42,054 bases of DNA, taken from contig JAQWDK010000018.1 in NCBI GenBank assembly GCA_028705495.1, positions 1 through 42,054 on the forward strand, written 5' to 3'. Position 1 is the first letter of the stretch, and each line of letters begins with the position of its first letter. Position numbers and translations under genes: made by a program. This stretch comes from Eubacteriales bacterium (GTDB lineage: Bacteria > Bacillota > Clostridia > Oscillospirales > CAG-382). Under the pieces are notes generated by a model. The model saw only the letters and a list, made by a program, of their open reading frames with translations. It was not told the origin of the DNA and did not search any database. Positions 25,655 through 34,022 of this stretch are shown one piece after another.

Positions 25655-26245
25655 TCAGTCGATTTCGCGCCTACCCTCAATCGCTCTTGTAAGAGTGACG
25701 GTATCGGTATATTCAAGAGAAGCGCCAACGGGAATTCCGTAAGCAAGTCTTGTTATCTTAACCCCAAGAGGCTTTAGAAGTTTTGAAAGATACATCGCTG
25801 TAGCTTCACCTTCTACACTGGGATTTGTCGCGATCATTATCTCGCTAATGTCGTCTATTCTTGTAAGCAGTTCTTTGATTCTAAGTTTATCAGGTCCGAT
25901 TCCGTCTATCGGTGAAATAACACCATGGAGAACATGATATGTACCTTTAAACTCTTTCGTGTTTTCAATTGCGTTTACTGCTTTTGGGTCTTCTACAACA
26001 CAAATGACCTTTTCCCTCGTCTCATCGGAGCAAATCGGACAAATGTCGCCAGTACTTAAATTCTGACACACAGGGCAGGTACTGATCCCGTGCTTAGCTT
26101 CAAGTATCGCATTGGCGAAATCCTCTGCCTCAGCATCGCTCATAGACAGGACATGATATGCAAGTCTTGTTGCGCTTTTCTGACCGATTGAAGGCAAGGA
26201 GCGGAATTTATCGATAAGCCGTTCAAGCGGCAAAGGATTGCTCAT
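25655..26245 (-). CDS. recR: Recombination mediator protein RecR
   Basis: A ring-forming protein that with RecO/RecF helps load RecA at gaps. It has an N-terminal helix-hairpin-helix (LPSIGQKSATRLA), a four-cysteine zinc finger (CPVC and CPIC) and a Toprim domain with VVEDPKAVNAIE. The length of 196 is normal. The ATG at 26245 shares one base with the ybaB stop; a TTG at 26248 is the alternative. The dnaX-ybaB-recR order is one of the most conserved in bacteria. Confidence 0.96.
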   Translation of the reverse strand: MSNPLPLERLIDKFRSLPSIGQKSATRLAYHVLSMSDAEAEDFANAILEAKHGISTCPVCQNLSTGDICPICSDETREKVICVVEDPKAVNAIENTKEFKGTYHVLHGVISPIDGIGPDKLRIKELLTRIDDISEIMIATNPSVEGEATAMYLSKLLKPLGVKITRLAYGIPVGASLEYTDTVTLTRAIEGRREID

Positions 26246-26592
26246 CAAAATAGTCCCGGCATCGAAATATTGCCTGTGAGCTTCGACATCTCGCTTTGAT
26301 TTTCTGTTTCCACTGTTTTTATAGCTTCATTTACGGCTGCAACAAGTATATCCTGAAGATCCTCTACTTCTTCCGGGTCGAGAAGCGCGGGGGATATTTC
26401 GATTGCTTTTACTTCTTTCGAACCGAGGATGGAGATTTTAACCATTCCGCCACCAGCTGAAACATTATATTCCTTTGCGTCAAGCTCAGCTTGAAGTGTA
26501 GCCATATCTTCTTGCATCTTCTGCGCTTGCTTAATCATCTGATTCATATTACCGGGACCTCCGCCCATTCCTTGCGGCAGTCTGACCTTCAT
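26245..26592 (-). CDS. YbaB/EbfC nucleoid-associated DNA-binding protein
   Basis: A small dimeric DNA-binding protein of 115 residues that coats the nucleoid and affects gene expression. The core (about 17-110) begins NQMIKQAQKMQEDMATLQAEL, the long dimerising helix, followed by the GGGMVKISILGSKEVKAIEI sheet. The glycine- and methionine-rich start (PQGMGGGPGNM) is common. GGGAG lies close upstream of the ATG. It lies 27 bases after dnaX and directly precedes recR. Confidence 0.95.
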   Translation of the reverse strand: MKVRLPQGMGGGPGNMNQMIKQAQKMQEDMATLQAELDAKEYNVSAGGGMVKISILGSKEVKAIEISPALLDPEEVEDLQDILVAAVNEAIKTVETENQSEMSKLTGNISMPGLF

Positions 26593-26619
26593 ATTTGTGT
26601 CTCCCTTCGAGTACAGATT

Positions 26620-28188
26620 TTAGTATATCTTTAAATCGTCAAGAGACGATTTCTCTTCTACTGCTTCTTTTTTATCGCTGATAGTCACAGTAAATCCTTC
26701 ACCGCAGAGCTCTTTTAAAGCATCTTCAAGTTTTATAAGTGAAGTTTTCTGCTTTAGCATGTTTGCAACAAAAGGCTCGCAAATTATTGTTAAACCGTTT
26801 TCAGTAAACTGAAGGTTGCTAACTTCAGCGAACGCATAAAGTTGCGGCTCCTTTTTTAGCTTTTCTAAAAATTCTTTTATATCGGGCAACCTTTTTCGTT
26901 TCGGTTGTTTTGTTTCTGATTTTTTAGGTTCTGCTTCTTCAGTAGCTTGTTCAACAACGTCTTCTTCTTCTTCTTCTGCTGCTGCTTGTTGTTCTATTTT
27001 TACTTTTTCAAAAATAATAGGTGTACTGACCTTTGCATTTTCAAGAGCTGATATCCTTGCTGCAAGGGCTGAAGATGAGTTATCAAGAGAAGGGTCGCAA
27101 AGTTTTATAACCGCCATCTCTATCTCAAACCTTTTATTTGAAGAGTATCTACCGAGCCTAAAATATGTGTCTTCTAAAACAGCAGAAAAATAAAGTAGTT
27201 CTTCTGTTTTGAATGATTTTGATAAATCAGATAGCCTATCGGTTTCTTCATCGGATAAAAATGTACTTATCAAATTTTTATCGCCTGTTCGCGAAAGGAC
27301 GAGAATATCTCTGACAAGCTTTAAGAGGTCTCCAAGGAATGAATTAAGGTCTTTCGCCGAGAGATGAATCGCTGAAATAATCTTTAGGCAACTGCCGACA
27401 TTTTTTTCTGCGATATTTTCAAGAAGCGTTATCGCACTGTCTGCACCGGAAACACCGAGCCTGTCCTGCACAAAGGCAAGATCAACAGTTTCGTCTGTCA
27501 GTCCGCCAGCACAGCTCTCGAGCATGCTCAGAGCATCCCTCATACCGCCGTCTGCAAGTCTGGCTATTAGCTCTGCTGCTTCTTTTTGTAGATTAATGCC
27601 TTCTTCTTTAGCTACGAACTCTATTCTGCTTTTTATAATATCGCTGTCAATTCTTCTAAATTCGAATCTCTGACAACGGGAAAGTATCGTTGATGGAATT
27701 TTATTTAATTCAGTTGTAGCAAGGATAAAAGCAACATTCTCCGGTGGTTCTTCAAGCGTTTTAAGCAGCGCATTAAACGCACTTGCTGAAAGCATATGAA
27801 CCTCGTCTATGATGTAGACACGTTTTTTTAGAGCTGCAGGTGAATAAACTACCTCATCTCTTAAGTCGCGTATATTGTCGACGCTGTTATTACTTGCAGC
27901 GTCGATTTCGTTTATGTCTGTTGCTGCTCCGCTGTCAACAAGTATGCAGTTATCGCAGACACCGCATGGATTGCCGTCCTTTAGAGAAAGGCAGTTAACA
28001 GCTTTTGCAAGAATTTTTGCCGCTGTCGTTTTACCTGTTCCGCGAGAACCGCAGAATAGATAAGCGTGAGAGGTTTTCTCGGTGCTGCATTGATTTTTCA
28101 GCACTGTGACGATATGGTCCTGACCGAGGACATCATCAAAAACCTTCGGTCGCCACTTTCTGTATAATGCTTTATGCAGCTTCTTCAC
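26620..28188 (-). CDS. dnaX: DNA polymerase III subunit gamma/tau
   Basis: The ATPase motor of the clamp loader, 522 residues. It has KALYRKWRPKVFDDVLGQ at the start, Walker A GSRGTGKTT at about 47-55, the four-cysteine zinc module (CGVCDNC and a partner) and sensor/lid motifs DEVHMLS and LSRCQRFEFRR. The tail has a charged linker and a small domain resembling tau domain V. The start is GTG at 28188; an in-frame stop (TAG) lies 12 bases upstream and there is no ATG. The ribosome site is poor (AGTGAG), though GAGGTG lies across the GTG and a downstream CTG could be considered. The gene begins 14 bases after the SRP RNA precursor stem. Confidence 0.94.
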   Translation of the reverse strand: MKKLHKALYRKWRPKVFDDVLGQDHIVTVLKNQCSTEKTSHAYLFCGSRGTGKTTAAKILAKAVNCLSLKDGNPCGVCDNCILVDSGAATDINEIDAASNNSVDNIRDLRDEVVYSPAALKKRVYIIDEVHMLSASAFNALLKTLEEPPENVAFILATTELNKIPSTILSRCQRFEFRRIDSDIIKSRIEFVAKEEGINLQKEAAELIARLADGGMRDALSMLESCAGGLTDETVDLAFVQDRLGVSGADSAITLLENIAEKNVGSCLKIISAIHLSAKDLNSFLGDLLKLVRDILVLSRTGDKNLISTFLSDEETDRLSDLSKSFKTEELLYFSAVLEDTYFRLGRYSSNKRFEIEMAVIKLCDPSLDNSSSALAARISALENAKVSTPIIFEKVKIEQQAAAEEEEEDVVEQATEEAEPKKSETKQPKRKRLPDIKEFLEKLKKEPQLYAFAEVSNLQFTENGLTIICEPFVANMLKQKTSLIKLEDALKELCGEGFTVTISDKKEAVEEKSSLDDLKIY

Positions 28189-28212
28189 CTCACTGTTCTA
28201 TGATTGGATACA

Positions 28213-28493
28213 AAATATGGTCATACAGTCAATTTCGAACATACTGCTACACGCGTTATCGTGTAAGAAACCTCAAGACAGGCTTCCTCGCGGCACATCG
28301 GAATTTTCGCTTAATGCTGCTTGGTTCCCCACCTGACATGGTTCGCGAGCTCCGATTGCGCAAGACCCATCTCTCAACGGCTTCCGACACGAGCTGCCGC
28401 ACAGCAGCAGCCCTCATAATGACATCTCACCCCTGCTACAGCGGTTTGCAGGTACAAGGCACCGCTAACTCCCCGGCTAGTATGACCATATTT
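28213..28493 (-). ncRNA. ffs: Signal recognition particle RNA (large, Gram-positive type)
   Basis: The RNA scaffold that binds Ffh and targets nascent membrane proteins. The minus strand holds the conserved Ffh-binding hairpin: CATGTCAGGTGG, GGAA tetraloop, CCAAGCAGCATTAAG. The CC/GG pair next to the loop is swapped relative to E. coli, keeping the helix. The 5' part (GCCGGGGAGTTAGCGGTGCC and on) fits the Alu-like domain of the large bacterial form. The ends close through a 14-base perfect helix (28480-28493 with 28213-28226). Beyond it GATTGGATA and TATCCAATC (to 28504 and 28202) extend the stem, as in an RNase III-processed precursor. Mature ends are estimated from this pairing. Confidence 0.93.
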
Positions 28494-28517
28494 CATATCC
28501 AATCGAGCATACATGTT

Positions 28518-28546
28518 ATTCTATCACAATCCCATACGAATTTCAA
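28518..28546 (-). promoter_or_regulatory. Promoter of SRP RNA (and probably dnaX)
   Basis: On the minus strand TTGAAA (28546-28541), a 17-base spacer and TAGAAT (28523-28518). Transcription would start near 28511, just before the closing helix of the SRP precursor. Confidence 0.78.
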
Positions 28547-28591
28547 GACCTTTGATGAGGTTATTTACGCCACCATCGAGCGGATGCGAGA

Positions 28592-28632
28592 AGCGTCCCG
28601 CAATAAATCGGAACGCTCCTTTTGTTTTTTAG
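28592..28632 (+). terminator. Terminator-like hairpin, plus-strand orientation
   Basis: AGCGTCCCG (28592-28600) pairs with CGGAACGCT (28609-28617) with one mismatch, followed on the plus strand by CCTTTTGTTTTTTAG. The T-run overlaps the stop of spoIVB, which lies on the other strand. No plus-strand gene ends here, so its use is unclear; it may block antisense transcription into spoIVB. Confidence 0.5.
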
Positions 28633-29774
28633 TTGAGCTTTTCAAGCATATTTTCGATAAATATTCCATAACCCTTAGTCGGGTCGTTTATAAGAACATG
28701 GGTAACCGCACCAATAAGTTTACCATTTTGTATTATAGGGCTGCCGCTCATACCCTGAACGATACCACCTGTTTCAGCTAAAAGTCTTTCATCTGTTACT
28801 TTTATAAGCATATTTTTTGTATCTGAATCAAGTTTATTAATTTTTACTATCTCAATTTTATATTTCTGTGGTTCACCGTCTCCAAGGGTGCTGTAAATAT
28901 ATGCTTCCCCTGGTTCAACCTCGCTCCTTAGTCCGATTTCAATTGGTTCATGTGTTGATTTAGGCAGTTTGTCATATAGTCCGAAAACTCCGACATGGGT
29001 GTTAGCTGTTAGAAAACCTTCTCTTACGCTCGAAAAGCTACCTTTCAACTCACCAGGGTCGTTTATTTGGCCTTTTGTGATTCCTGTTATTGTTACATCG
29101 ACGATCGCTGCTCTGCCGAGTGGCATCAAAACACCTGTGTCGGTATCGCAAATTCCATGTCCAAGACCAGCAAAGATATTAGTATCTCCGTCAACAAATG
29201 TTACCGTTCCGATGCCGGCTGTCGAATCTCTTACCCAAAGTCCAGCTTTATAGGTATTCGTTTCTTGGGAAAGAACTGGCTTTAATTTAAGAGTAATATC
29301 AGTTCCTGCTCGATTTATAAGCAAATCTGCACTTTCGCCCTTGCTGTCTTCGATGAGCTTAACGAAAGCATCTGAATTTTCAACTTTTTGGCCGTTGTAT
29401 TCCTTTATTATATCACCTGCGGAAATTCCGGCTTGCTTTGCTGGAGAAACACTCCCTTCGGTTGTCTTCACATCAGATATACCTATTACGATAAGTCCAT
29501 CGGTGAAAAACTTTATACCGAAAGCATCTCCTCCTGGAGAAAGCTTCGTCCGGCGGTATGTTTCAAATTTAACTTTCTTTATTGGTATGACCCCGAACAG
29601 TTTAGCGGTCGTAGTATCATTAGTTGTATCAGCTGCAATAACAAAGGGATAACTGTCTAACCCCGCTTGAACTGGTTGATCTGAGAAAACCGAAACTGTA
29701 TTTGGTATAACCGCATTAAGAGATGTTATGATTAAAAGTAATGCTGTCAGCGATGCGAATATAATTTTTTTCAT
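28629..29774 (-). CDS. spoIVB: SpoIVB-type sporulation peptidase (S55) with PDZ domain
   Basis: A secreted serine protease that in Bacillus crosses from forespore to the intermembrane space and triggers SpoIVFB cleavage of pro-sigma-K. An N-terminal signal/anchor (residues 1 to about 22) is followed by a PDZ domain (about 95-165) and the S55 domain. Catalytic candidates are His206 in GLGHGICD and the Ser of QGMSGSP (343-345). The C-terminal block (IGAVTHVLINDPTKGYGIFIENML) is the family hallmark. AAAGGAAG lies 5 bases before the ATG. Its presence argues that the organism forms spores. I did not find a confident sigma-F or sigma-G promoter upstream. Confidence 0.94.
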   Translation of the reverse strand: MKKIIFASLTALLLIITSLNAVIPNTVSVFSDQPVQAGLDSYPFVIAADTTNDTTTAKLFGVIPIKKVKFETYRRTKLSPGGDAFGIKFFTDGLIVIGISDVKTTEGSVSPAKQAGISAGDIIKEYNGQKVENSDAFVKLIEDSKGESADLLINRAGTDITLKLKPVLSQETNTYKAGLWVRDSTAGIGTVTFVDGDTNIFAGLGHGICDTDTGVLMPLGRAAIVDVTITGITKGQINDPGELKGSFSSVREGFLTANTHVGVFGLYDKLPKSTHEPIEIGLRSEVEPGEAYIYSTLGDGEPQKYKIEIVKINKLDSDTKNMLIKVTDERLLAETGGIVQGMSGSPIIQNGKLIGAVTHVLINDPTKGYGIFIENMLEKLN

Positions 29775-30175
29775 TTTTTCTTCCTTTCATCAGAGAGCTT
29801 GTGTGGATAAAAATAGCAAATTTAAAAGAGCAATATATAACCTTCAGCTACAGTTAATTTGCTCTTTTTAAGTTTTATTATGTAGGTAATTAATGTGTTG
29901 CAAAAAGCGATTTTTGTTGATTTATCAGGGTTTTTCACCAATTTTGTTATATATTTCTTGATTGATTTGCAAAAAATTCAAAAATTGGTTTGTTGGATTT
30001 TCCGTACTTTTCCCATTGATTTTTATTGTATTCAATTAAAATATAAAAACACATCTTATCAGATATAATGACAAAATCAAGAATGTTTCAAATAATAATC
30101 TGAATAAACTATTGTTTTTTTCTTTATTTAGTAGTAAAATAGCGTTATAGTATGTAAATTCACAAGGAGGCATTT
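29775..30175. other. AT-rich intergenic region between spoIVB and phosphodiester glycosidase gene
   Basis: About 400 bases without a gene. It holds a long-armed inverted repeat, AAAAGAGCAA (29824-29833) with TTGCTCTTTT (29859-29868), about 50 bases upstream of the spoIVB start. A second 9-base inverted repeat, ACCAATTTT (29937-29945) with AAAATTGGT (29981-29989), lies further right. Either could be an operator for the flanking divergent genes. No RNA family recognised. Confidence 0.45.
30123..30151 (+). promoter_or_regulatory. Weak promoter candidate for phosphodiester glycosidase gene
   Basis: TATAGT at 30146-30151 with TTTATT 17 bases upstream (30123-30128). The -35 matches only half of consensus, so an activator may be needed or another promoter may be used. 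AAGGAGG follows at 30164-30170. Confidence 0.4.
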
Positions 30176-32428
30176 ATGAAAAAAGTTATTGCGATCGGTC
30201 TTACTGCGTTATTGGTTGTTTCTTTACTTGTTACAACCCTATTCGTGGGACAAGCTCTCGATCTTTCAGCCCTCGGTACGCTAAACGCTACAACACCCTC
30301 AAGCATTAATGATGAACTATCCCTCACAAAGTATGATATTACAGACAAAGATAGTGCTAAGCAATTAGTTTATGCACTTGAGTTCAACCCTAAGACAAGT
30401 GATCTTATTCCATTTATGTACCATGTTTGGAACGGTAGCGGTGCTGCAGTCCTGACAGATGGTACCAACGCTGAAACAAAACTCGGTGTCGATGTTGTTG
30501 CAGGCGTTAACGCCGACTTTTTCGCAATGGCATCCGGTGCCTACGGTGTTGCTAACAATATGTATGTTTCCAACGGTAAAATCGCAACTGATAGCTGTGG
30601 TTCTGGTTCAAATCAACTTGCCTTTGACAGTGCTGGAAACGCATCGGTTGTTTACTCACAGCTCGGTTACAAGATTATCGTCAACGACAGTGAATGGACA
30701 ATTGTTGATAACAATGTCAGGTCCTCTGCACTTGGTTTCATAAATAAGAGATCCACTACATGGTCAAACAGGATTTATTATTATGATTCAAGCTGCGGAA
30801 CAAAGACCGACTCCGTTGACCCTGGAATTGAGGTGGTCGTTACCAAACTCAACGGTACTGACCTCGTTGTTAATGGAATTCTTCAGGGTGAAGTTGTTGA
30901 AGTTAGAAAAGACTCTAAAAATTCTTCATTTGATCCCGACCAGTTTATACTCTACATAAAAAATGATTCCCCTCTTAAAGCTGATGCTGAAGCTCTTGTT
31001 GCCGGAGATAAAATAAACATCGAAGTCAACGAAACTTCTCAAACCTCAAAAACTATAATGGGTAATGCTTTAACGACAATACCTGTTCCGATGCAGATGG
31101 TAAAAGACGGAGCAAAGCTTGTTGGAACAACTTCATTCAACGCATACGGCCTTAGCTTAACCGAATCTGCACAAAGAACAATGGTTGGTGTTAAAGCAGA
31201 TGGCTCCGTCGTTGTAGCTATTTGCGACGGTAGAAATGTAAAGAGCAACGATGTTAAAGGCTTCACACTTGACCAAGCAGCAGAATATATGCTCGCTATG
31301 GGTTGTGTTGACGCATTCAACCTTGACGGCGGTGGCTCAACTCAGATGATAAAAGAAAATTCAGAAGGAACTCTTGAAAATGTTTACACAAACGGTAGAA
31401 CTGTTGCAAACAGCCTTCTTATTGTAAAACGCAAAGCAGTTGCTGAAGAGTTGAAAACATCTCTTCAGACTCTTATTGACAAAGCGGATACAGACTACCC
31501 GACTACAATGCCTCAGAGCGTAAACGCTACATATCTTGAAGCCAAGGCTCTCATGGCATCGACAAAAGCTATGCCCGGCGACTTTACAAATATGATCTCC
31601 CGTATGGAATCAGTATTTGCAAACGACGGTAATGTTTATGAAAACATTGCCCTCGGAAAACCGTATACAAGGTCTGCGGTACACACCGGTAATTATGCAG
31701 ACACTGATAACAAGGAACTGACCGACGGTGTTATGGGAAATGTCGGTTATGGGGCAGAATGGGTTGGTTGGTATAAAGGCTCCGCCGCTGAAGTAAAGAA
31801 TTATGCTACAATTGACCTGGGGAATGTTGAAGAGTTTTCGGCAATAATGGTTCAATTCCTTAGCGATGCTGGCGCTGGTGTTAACCTTCCGGTTAAGTTT
31901 GAAATTTTTATTTCTTCCGAAGATATTACAAACCCGCAAAACTTTACAAGTATCAAAATCGACACATCATTAAAAGCTATACTTAACTCCAACCAAGAAC
32001 CTGGATCCAGTCCCGGCAATCCGCCGTATTACATCAGAGAACTCCAGAACGCATTCTATGAGTTTGACGGAACTATCAGTGCACGCCATGTTAAATTCGA
32101 ATTAACACAAACTCATACATTTAACTTTATTTCAGAAATCCAAGTACTAAAACCCGAAGCAGTTGTAAAGATGGTTGAAGATGAATCTGAACCAGAAGTA
32201 TCTGAACCTGAAGTTTCTGAGCCCGTAGTATCTGAACCTGCGGTTTCTGAACCCGAAGTTTCCGAAGAAGTAAGTCAGGAAATTTCAGAAGAAGCTTCAT
32301 CTGCAGTTTCTGCTGATGTTTCTGTACCTGACACAGGCGATGACACAAACACTGCTGTTCTTGTGATACTTGCGTTCTTAGCGGTAACCTCCGGAGCAGT
32401 TATTTACAAGAGAACCAAAACAAGATAA
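30176..32428 (+). CDS. Surface phosphodiester glycosidase with F5/8C-like domain and PDTGD anchor
   Basis: A 750-residue exported protein. A signal peptide (1 to about 29) is followed by a phosphodiester glycosidase (NAGPA/PF09992-type) domain at about 90-420, with GVNADFF, GVKADGSVVVAICDGR and the hallmark FNLDGGGSTQM. Such domains split sugar-phosphodiester bonds, as in the human uncovering enzyme or on bacterial wall polymers. A discoidin-like domain spans about 485-665 (NIALGKPYTRSA through LTDG and ATIDLG). Then come five SEPxV-type repeats, a Ser/Glu stalk and PDTGD (718-722) with one membrane segment and a basic tail. AAGGAGG lies 5 bases before the ATG. The substrate may be teichoic acid-like or a phosphodiester-linked glycan; that is inference. 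A strong terminator follows. Confidence 0.88.
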   Translation: MKKVIAIGLTALLVVSLLVTTLFVGQALDLSALGTLNATTPSSINDELSLTKYDITDKDSAKQLVYALEFNPKTSDLIPFMYHVWNGSGAAVLTDGTNAETKLGVDVVAGVNADFFAMASGAYGVANNMYVSNGKIATDSCGSGSNQLAFDSAGNASVVYSQLGYKIIVNDSEWTIVDNNVRSSALGFINKRSTTWSNRIYYYDSSCGTKTDSVDPGIEVVVTKLNGTDLVVNGILQGEVVEVRKDSKNSSFDPDQFILYIKNDSPLKADAEALVAGDKINIEVNETSQTSKTIMGNALTTIPVPMQMVKDGAKLVGTTSFNAYGLSLTESAQRTMVGVKADGSVVVAICDGRNVKSNDVKGFTLDQAAEYMLAMGCVDAFNLDGGGSTQMIKENSEGTLENVYTNGRTVANSLLIVKRKAVAEELKTSLQTLIDKADTDYPTTMPQSVNATYLEAKALMASTKAMPGDFTNMISRMESVFANDGNVYENIALGKPYTRSAVHTGNYADTDNKELTDGVMGNVGYGAEWVGWYKGSAAEVKNYATIDLGNVEEFSAIMVQFLSDAGAGVNLPVKFEIFISSEDITNPQNFTSIKIDTSLKAILNSNQEPGSSPGNPPYYIRELQNAFYEFDGTISARHVKFELTQTHTFNFISEIQVLKPEAVVKMVEDESEPEVSEPEVSEPVVSEPAVSEPEVSEEVSQEISEEASSAVSADVSVPDTGDDTNTAVLVILAFLAVTSGAVIYKRTKTR

Positions 32429-32448
32429 GCCTAATTTAAGCAAAAGCT

Positions 32449-32486
32449 AATCCCGAAGCGATAAAAACGCTTCGGGATTCTTTTTT
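32449..32486 (+). terminator. Rho-independent terminator after phosphodiester glycosidase gene
   Basis: A 12-base perfect stem (AATCCCGAAGCG with CGCTTCGGGATT), a 7-base loop, then CTTTTTT. It also lies just past the stop of the convergent minus-strand gene but has a poorer U-tract on that side. Confidence 0.92.
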
Positions 32487-32489
32487 ATA

Positions 32490-34022
32490 TTACTTTTTCT
32501 TTTGAAGATATTTATAGAAATCCGTTTCCTGATAATGTTCTGCCATAAAATTTTTATAATCCTTAACCGGCTTATCAGAAAATGTAACTATTCTGTCAGC
32601 TTTCAGATCGATCTTCCCGGTTTTGTATACCGCATTAAAAGCTCTGAAACATTCCGTAAGCGGTGTTACTGTTCCGATTAAAAGTACCGCTATTATTGCA
32701 ATGCTCGACTTTTTCAAGCAGAGGTATCGTACTTTTCCTTTATGGATATAAATGTTGTCATTAAAATGACGTATTGTAAAAACCATTAAAACAAAAAGTG
32801 CTGGAATTGTTGCTCTCATTGCAAAATCCGCTGCTGTACCCATCCTAAATGCTCCAAGGACAAAAAGAGAGATAATCGTAAACCAATAAAGCGGTTTTTT
32901 TCGATTCTTATCATAAAGCATTAGGGCCAAAAATGCAAATTCAAGGATGCAGAACAAAATATACCTTATTAAAACATTAATTTCTCCATACTTCATATTA
33001 CCCATAAAGAAACGGAAGCCTGTTGTTTCAATAGCAACATTACCTTTATAATACAAATAAAAAACAGGTAAGATAACAACTGTTGCTATTAAATTTTGAG
33101 GTGAAAAGGCATCTTTTAAAAAGTCCTTGAATCTGTCTTCTCGAATTGAACGAAGCATAAACTGGATTCCCACGCAGAGAAGCAGTAGAAACAGCCCCAC
33201 CAAAGGGAATGGAGAACAGGCGAGGATTGACAGGCAAAGGAACACAAAGTTCTTTACATCCTTTTCTGCAAGGAACAGAGCTGTTGCAAGCCATGCCGGT
33301 GTGGATTGATTGAATACCCAGAACAGCTGTGTTGAATTCGAGCTATACTGATATTCCACCGCCCACCATTCAAGGTGGTTAGGTATGGCGGTCACATCCC
33401 AGTTCTTAGTGATTAAAATACCTAAGATGTCCATTCCGCTGAAGAAAATTAGTATAAGATTTGCTAGCAAAACCTTTTTGAATGTTACCGCTTTTGTGCA
33501 ATAGCAGACAAGAAGAGAAATTAAAAAAAGAAAAATAAAAGACCAGATAAACATCGCGATATTCGCTACAAGCCAAGCAGTTTCCGCTGTTGTAAATAGT
33601 GCTGATATCTTACCAAACAGCGCCGGAACAAGCCAGAATCCGATGTAATAAACAAGAGAGGTGTCAGATCTTTCATAAATAACAGGCCAATCCAAATTGA
33701 TTAGATCTCTGAAAATTGCGTTTCGCCAATGGTGGTCGTTTGACTGATAGAAAAAACCTCCATGCCCTGAAATATAACACCATACAAGCATCAAAACTGC
33801 GACGGTTATTATCGATTTCTTATCCATCTCGAAAACTGCATCATATTTTTTTATCGCATGTCGAACGATGAAAAAATACGCAGCGAACAAAGCGAGAACC
33901 ATTGGAATTGCAATTATTGTTCTAACCCAGCCTAATATAAATAAAACACTTGGCAGAAGTAAAGCAAAGTACGATGCCGCTTGCAGTTTCCATATCTTAA
34001 TTTTCATCCGTTTCCGACTCAC
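32490..34022 (-). CDS. Polytopic membrane protein, GT-C glycosyltransferase-like (GtrC position)
   Basis: A 510-residue integral membrane protein with roughly eleven membrane segments and a short soluble tail. I do not recognise a named family. Its first large outer loop has SNDHHWRNAIFRDL (Asp96) followed by PVIYERSDTSLVYYIGFWLVPALFGK, an arrangement seen in GT-C type glycosyltransferases, whose catalytic acid lies in that loop and which take the sugar from a polyprenyl-phosphate donor. It overlaps the end of the GtrB-like gene by 26 bases. The GTG at 34022 has GAGGAAG at a good distance; an internal ATG at 34007 is the alternative. By position it would be the membrane transferase that works with the GtrB-like and GtrA-like proteins. 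Assignment is inference. Confidence 0.72.
   Translation of the reverse strand: MSRKRMKIKIWKLQAASYFALLLPSVLFILGWVRTIIAIPMVLALFAAYFFIVRHAIKKYDAVFEMDKKSIITVAVLMLVWCYISGHGGFFYQSNDHHWRNAIFRDLINLDWPVIYERSDTSLVYYIGFWLVPALFGKISALFTTAETAWLVANIAMFIWSFIFLFLISLLVCYCTKAVTFKKVLLANLILIFFSGMDILGILITKNWDVTAIPNHLEWWAVEYQYSSNSTQLFWVFNQSTPAWLATALFLAEKDVKNFVFLCLSILACSPFPLVGLFLLLLCVGIQFMLRSIREDRFKDFLKDAFSPQNLIATVVILPVFYLYYKGNVAIETTGFRFFMGNMKYGEINVLIRYILFCILEFAFLALMLYDKNRKKPLYWFTIISLFVLGAFRMGTAADFAMRATIPALFVLMVFTIRHFNDNIYIHKGKVRYLCLKKSSIAIIAVLLIGTVTPLTECFRAFNAVYKTGKIDLKADRIVTFSDKPVKDYKNFMAEHYQETDFYKYLQKKK

Noticed and set aside
26900..26960. Programmed frameshift in dnaX making a short gamma form
   Set aside because: There is an A6 run in the charged linker, but it is not a proper slippery heptamer in frame and no clear stimulatory hairpin or early stop is seen.
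28167..28781. Plus-strand open frame of about 204 codons
   Set aside because: It overlaps the SRP RNA almost entirely and runs into the antisense of spoIVB; no family resemblance and no ribosome site.
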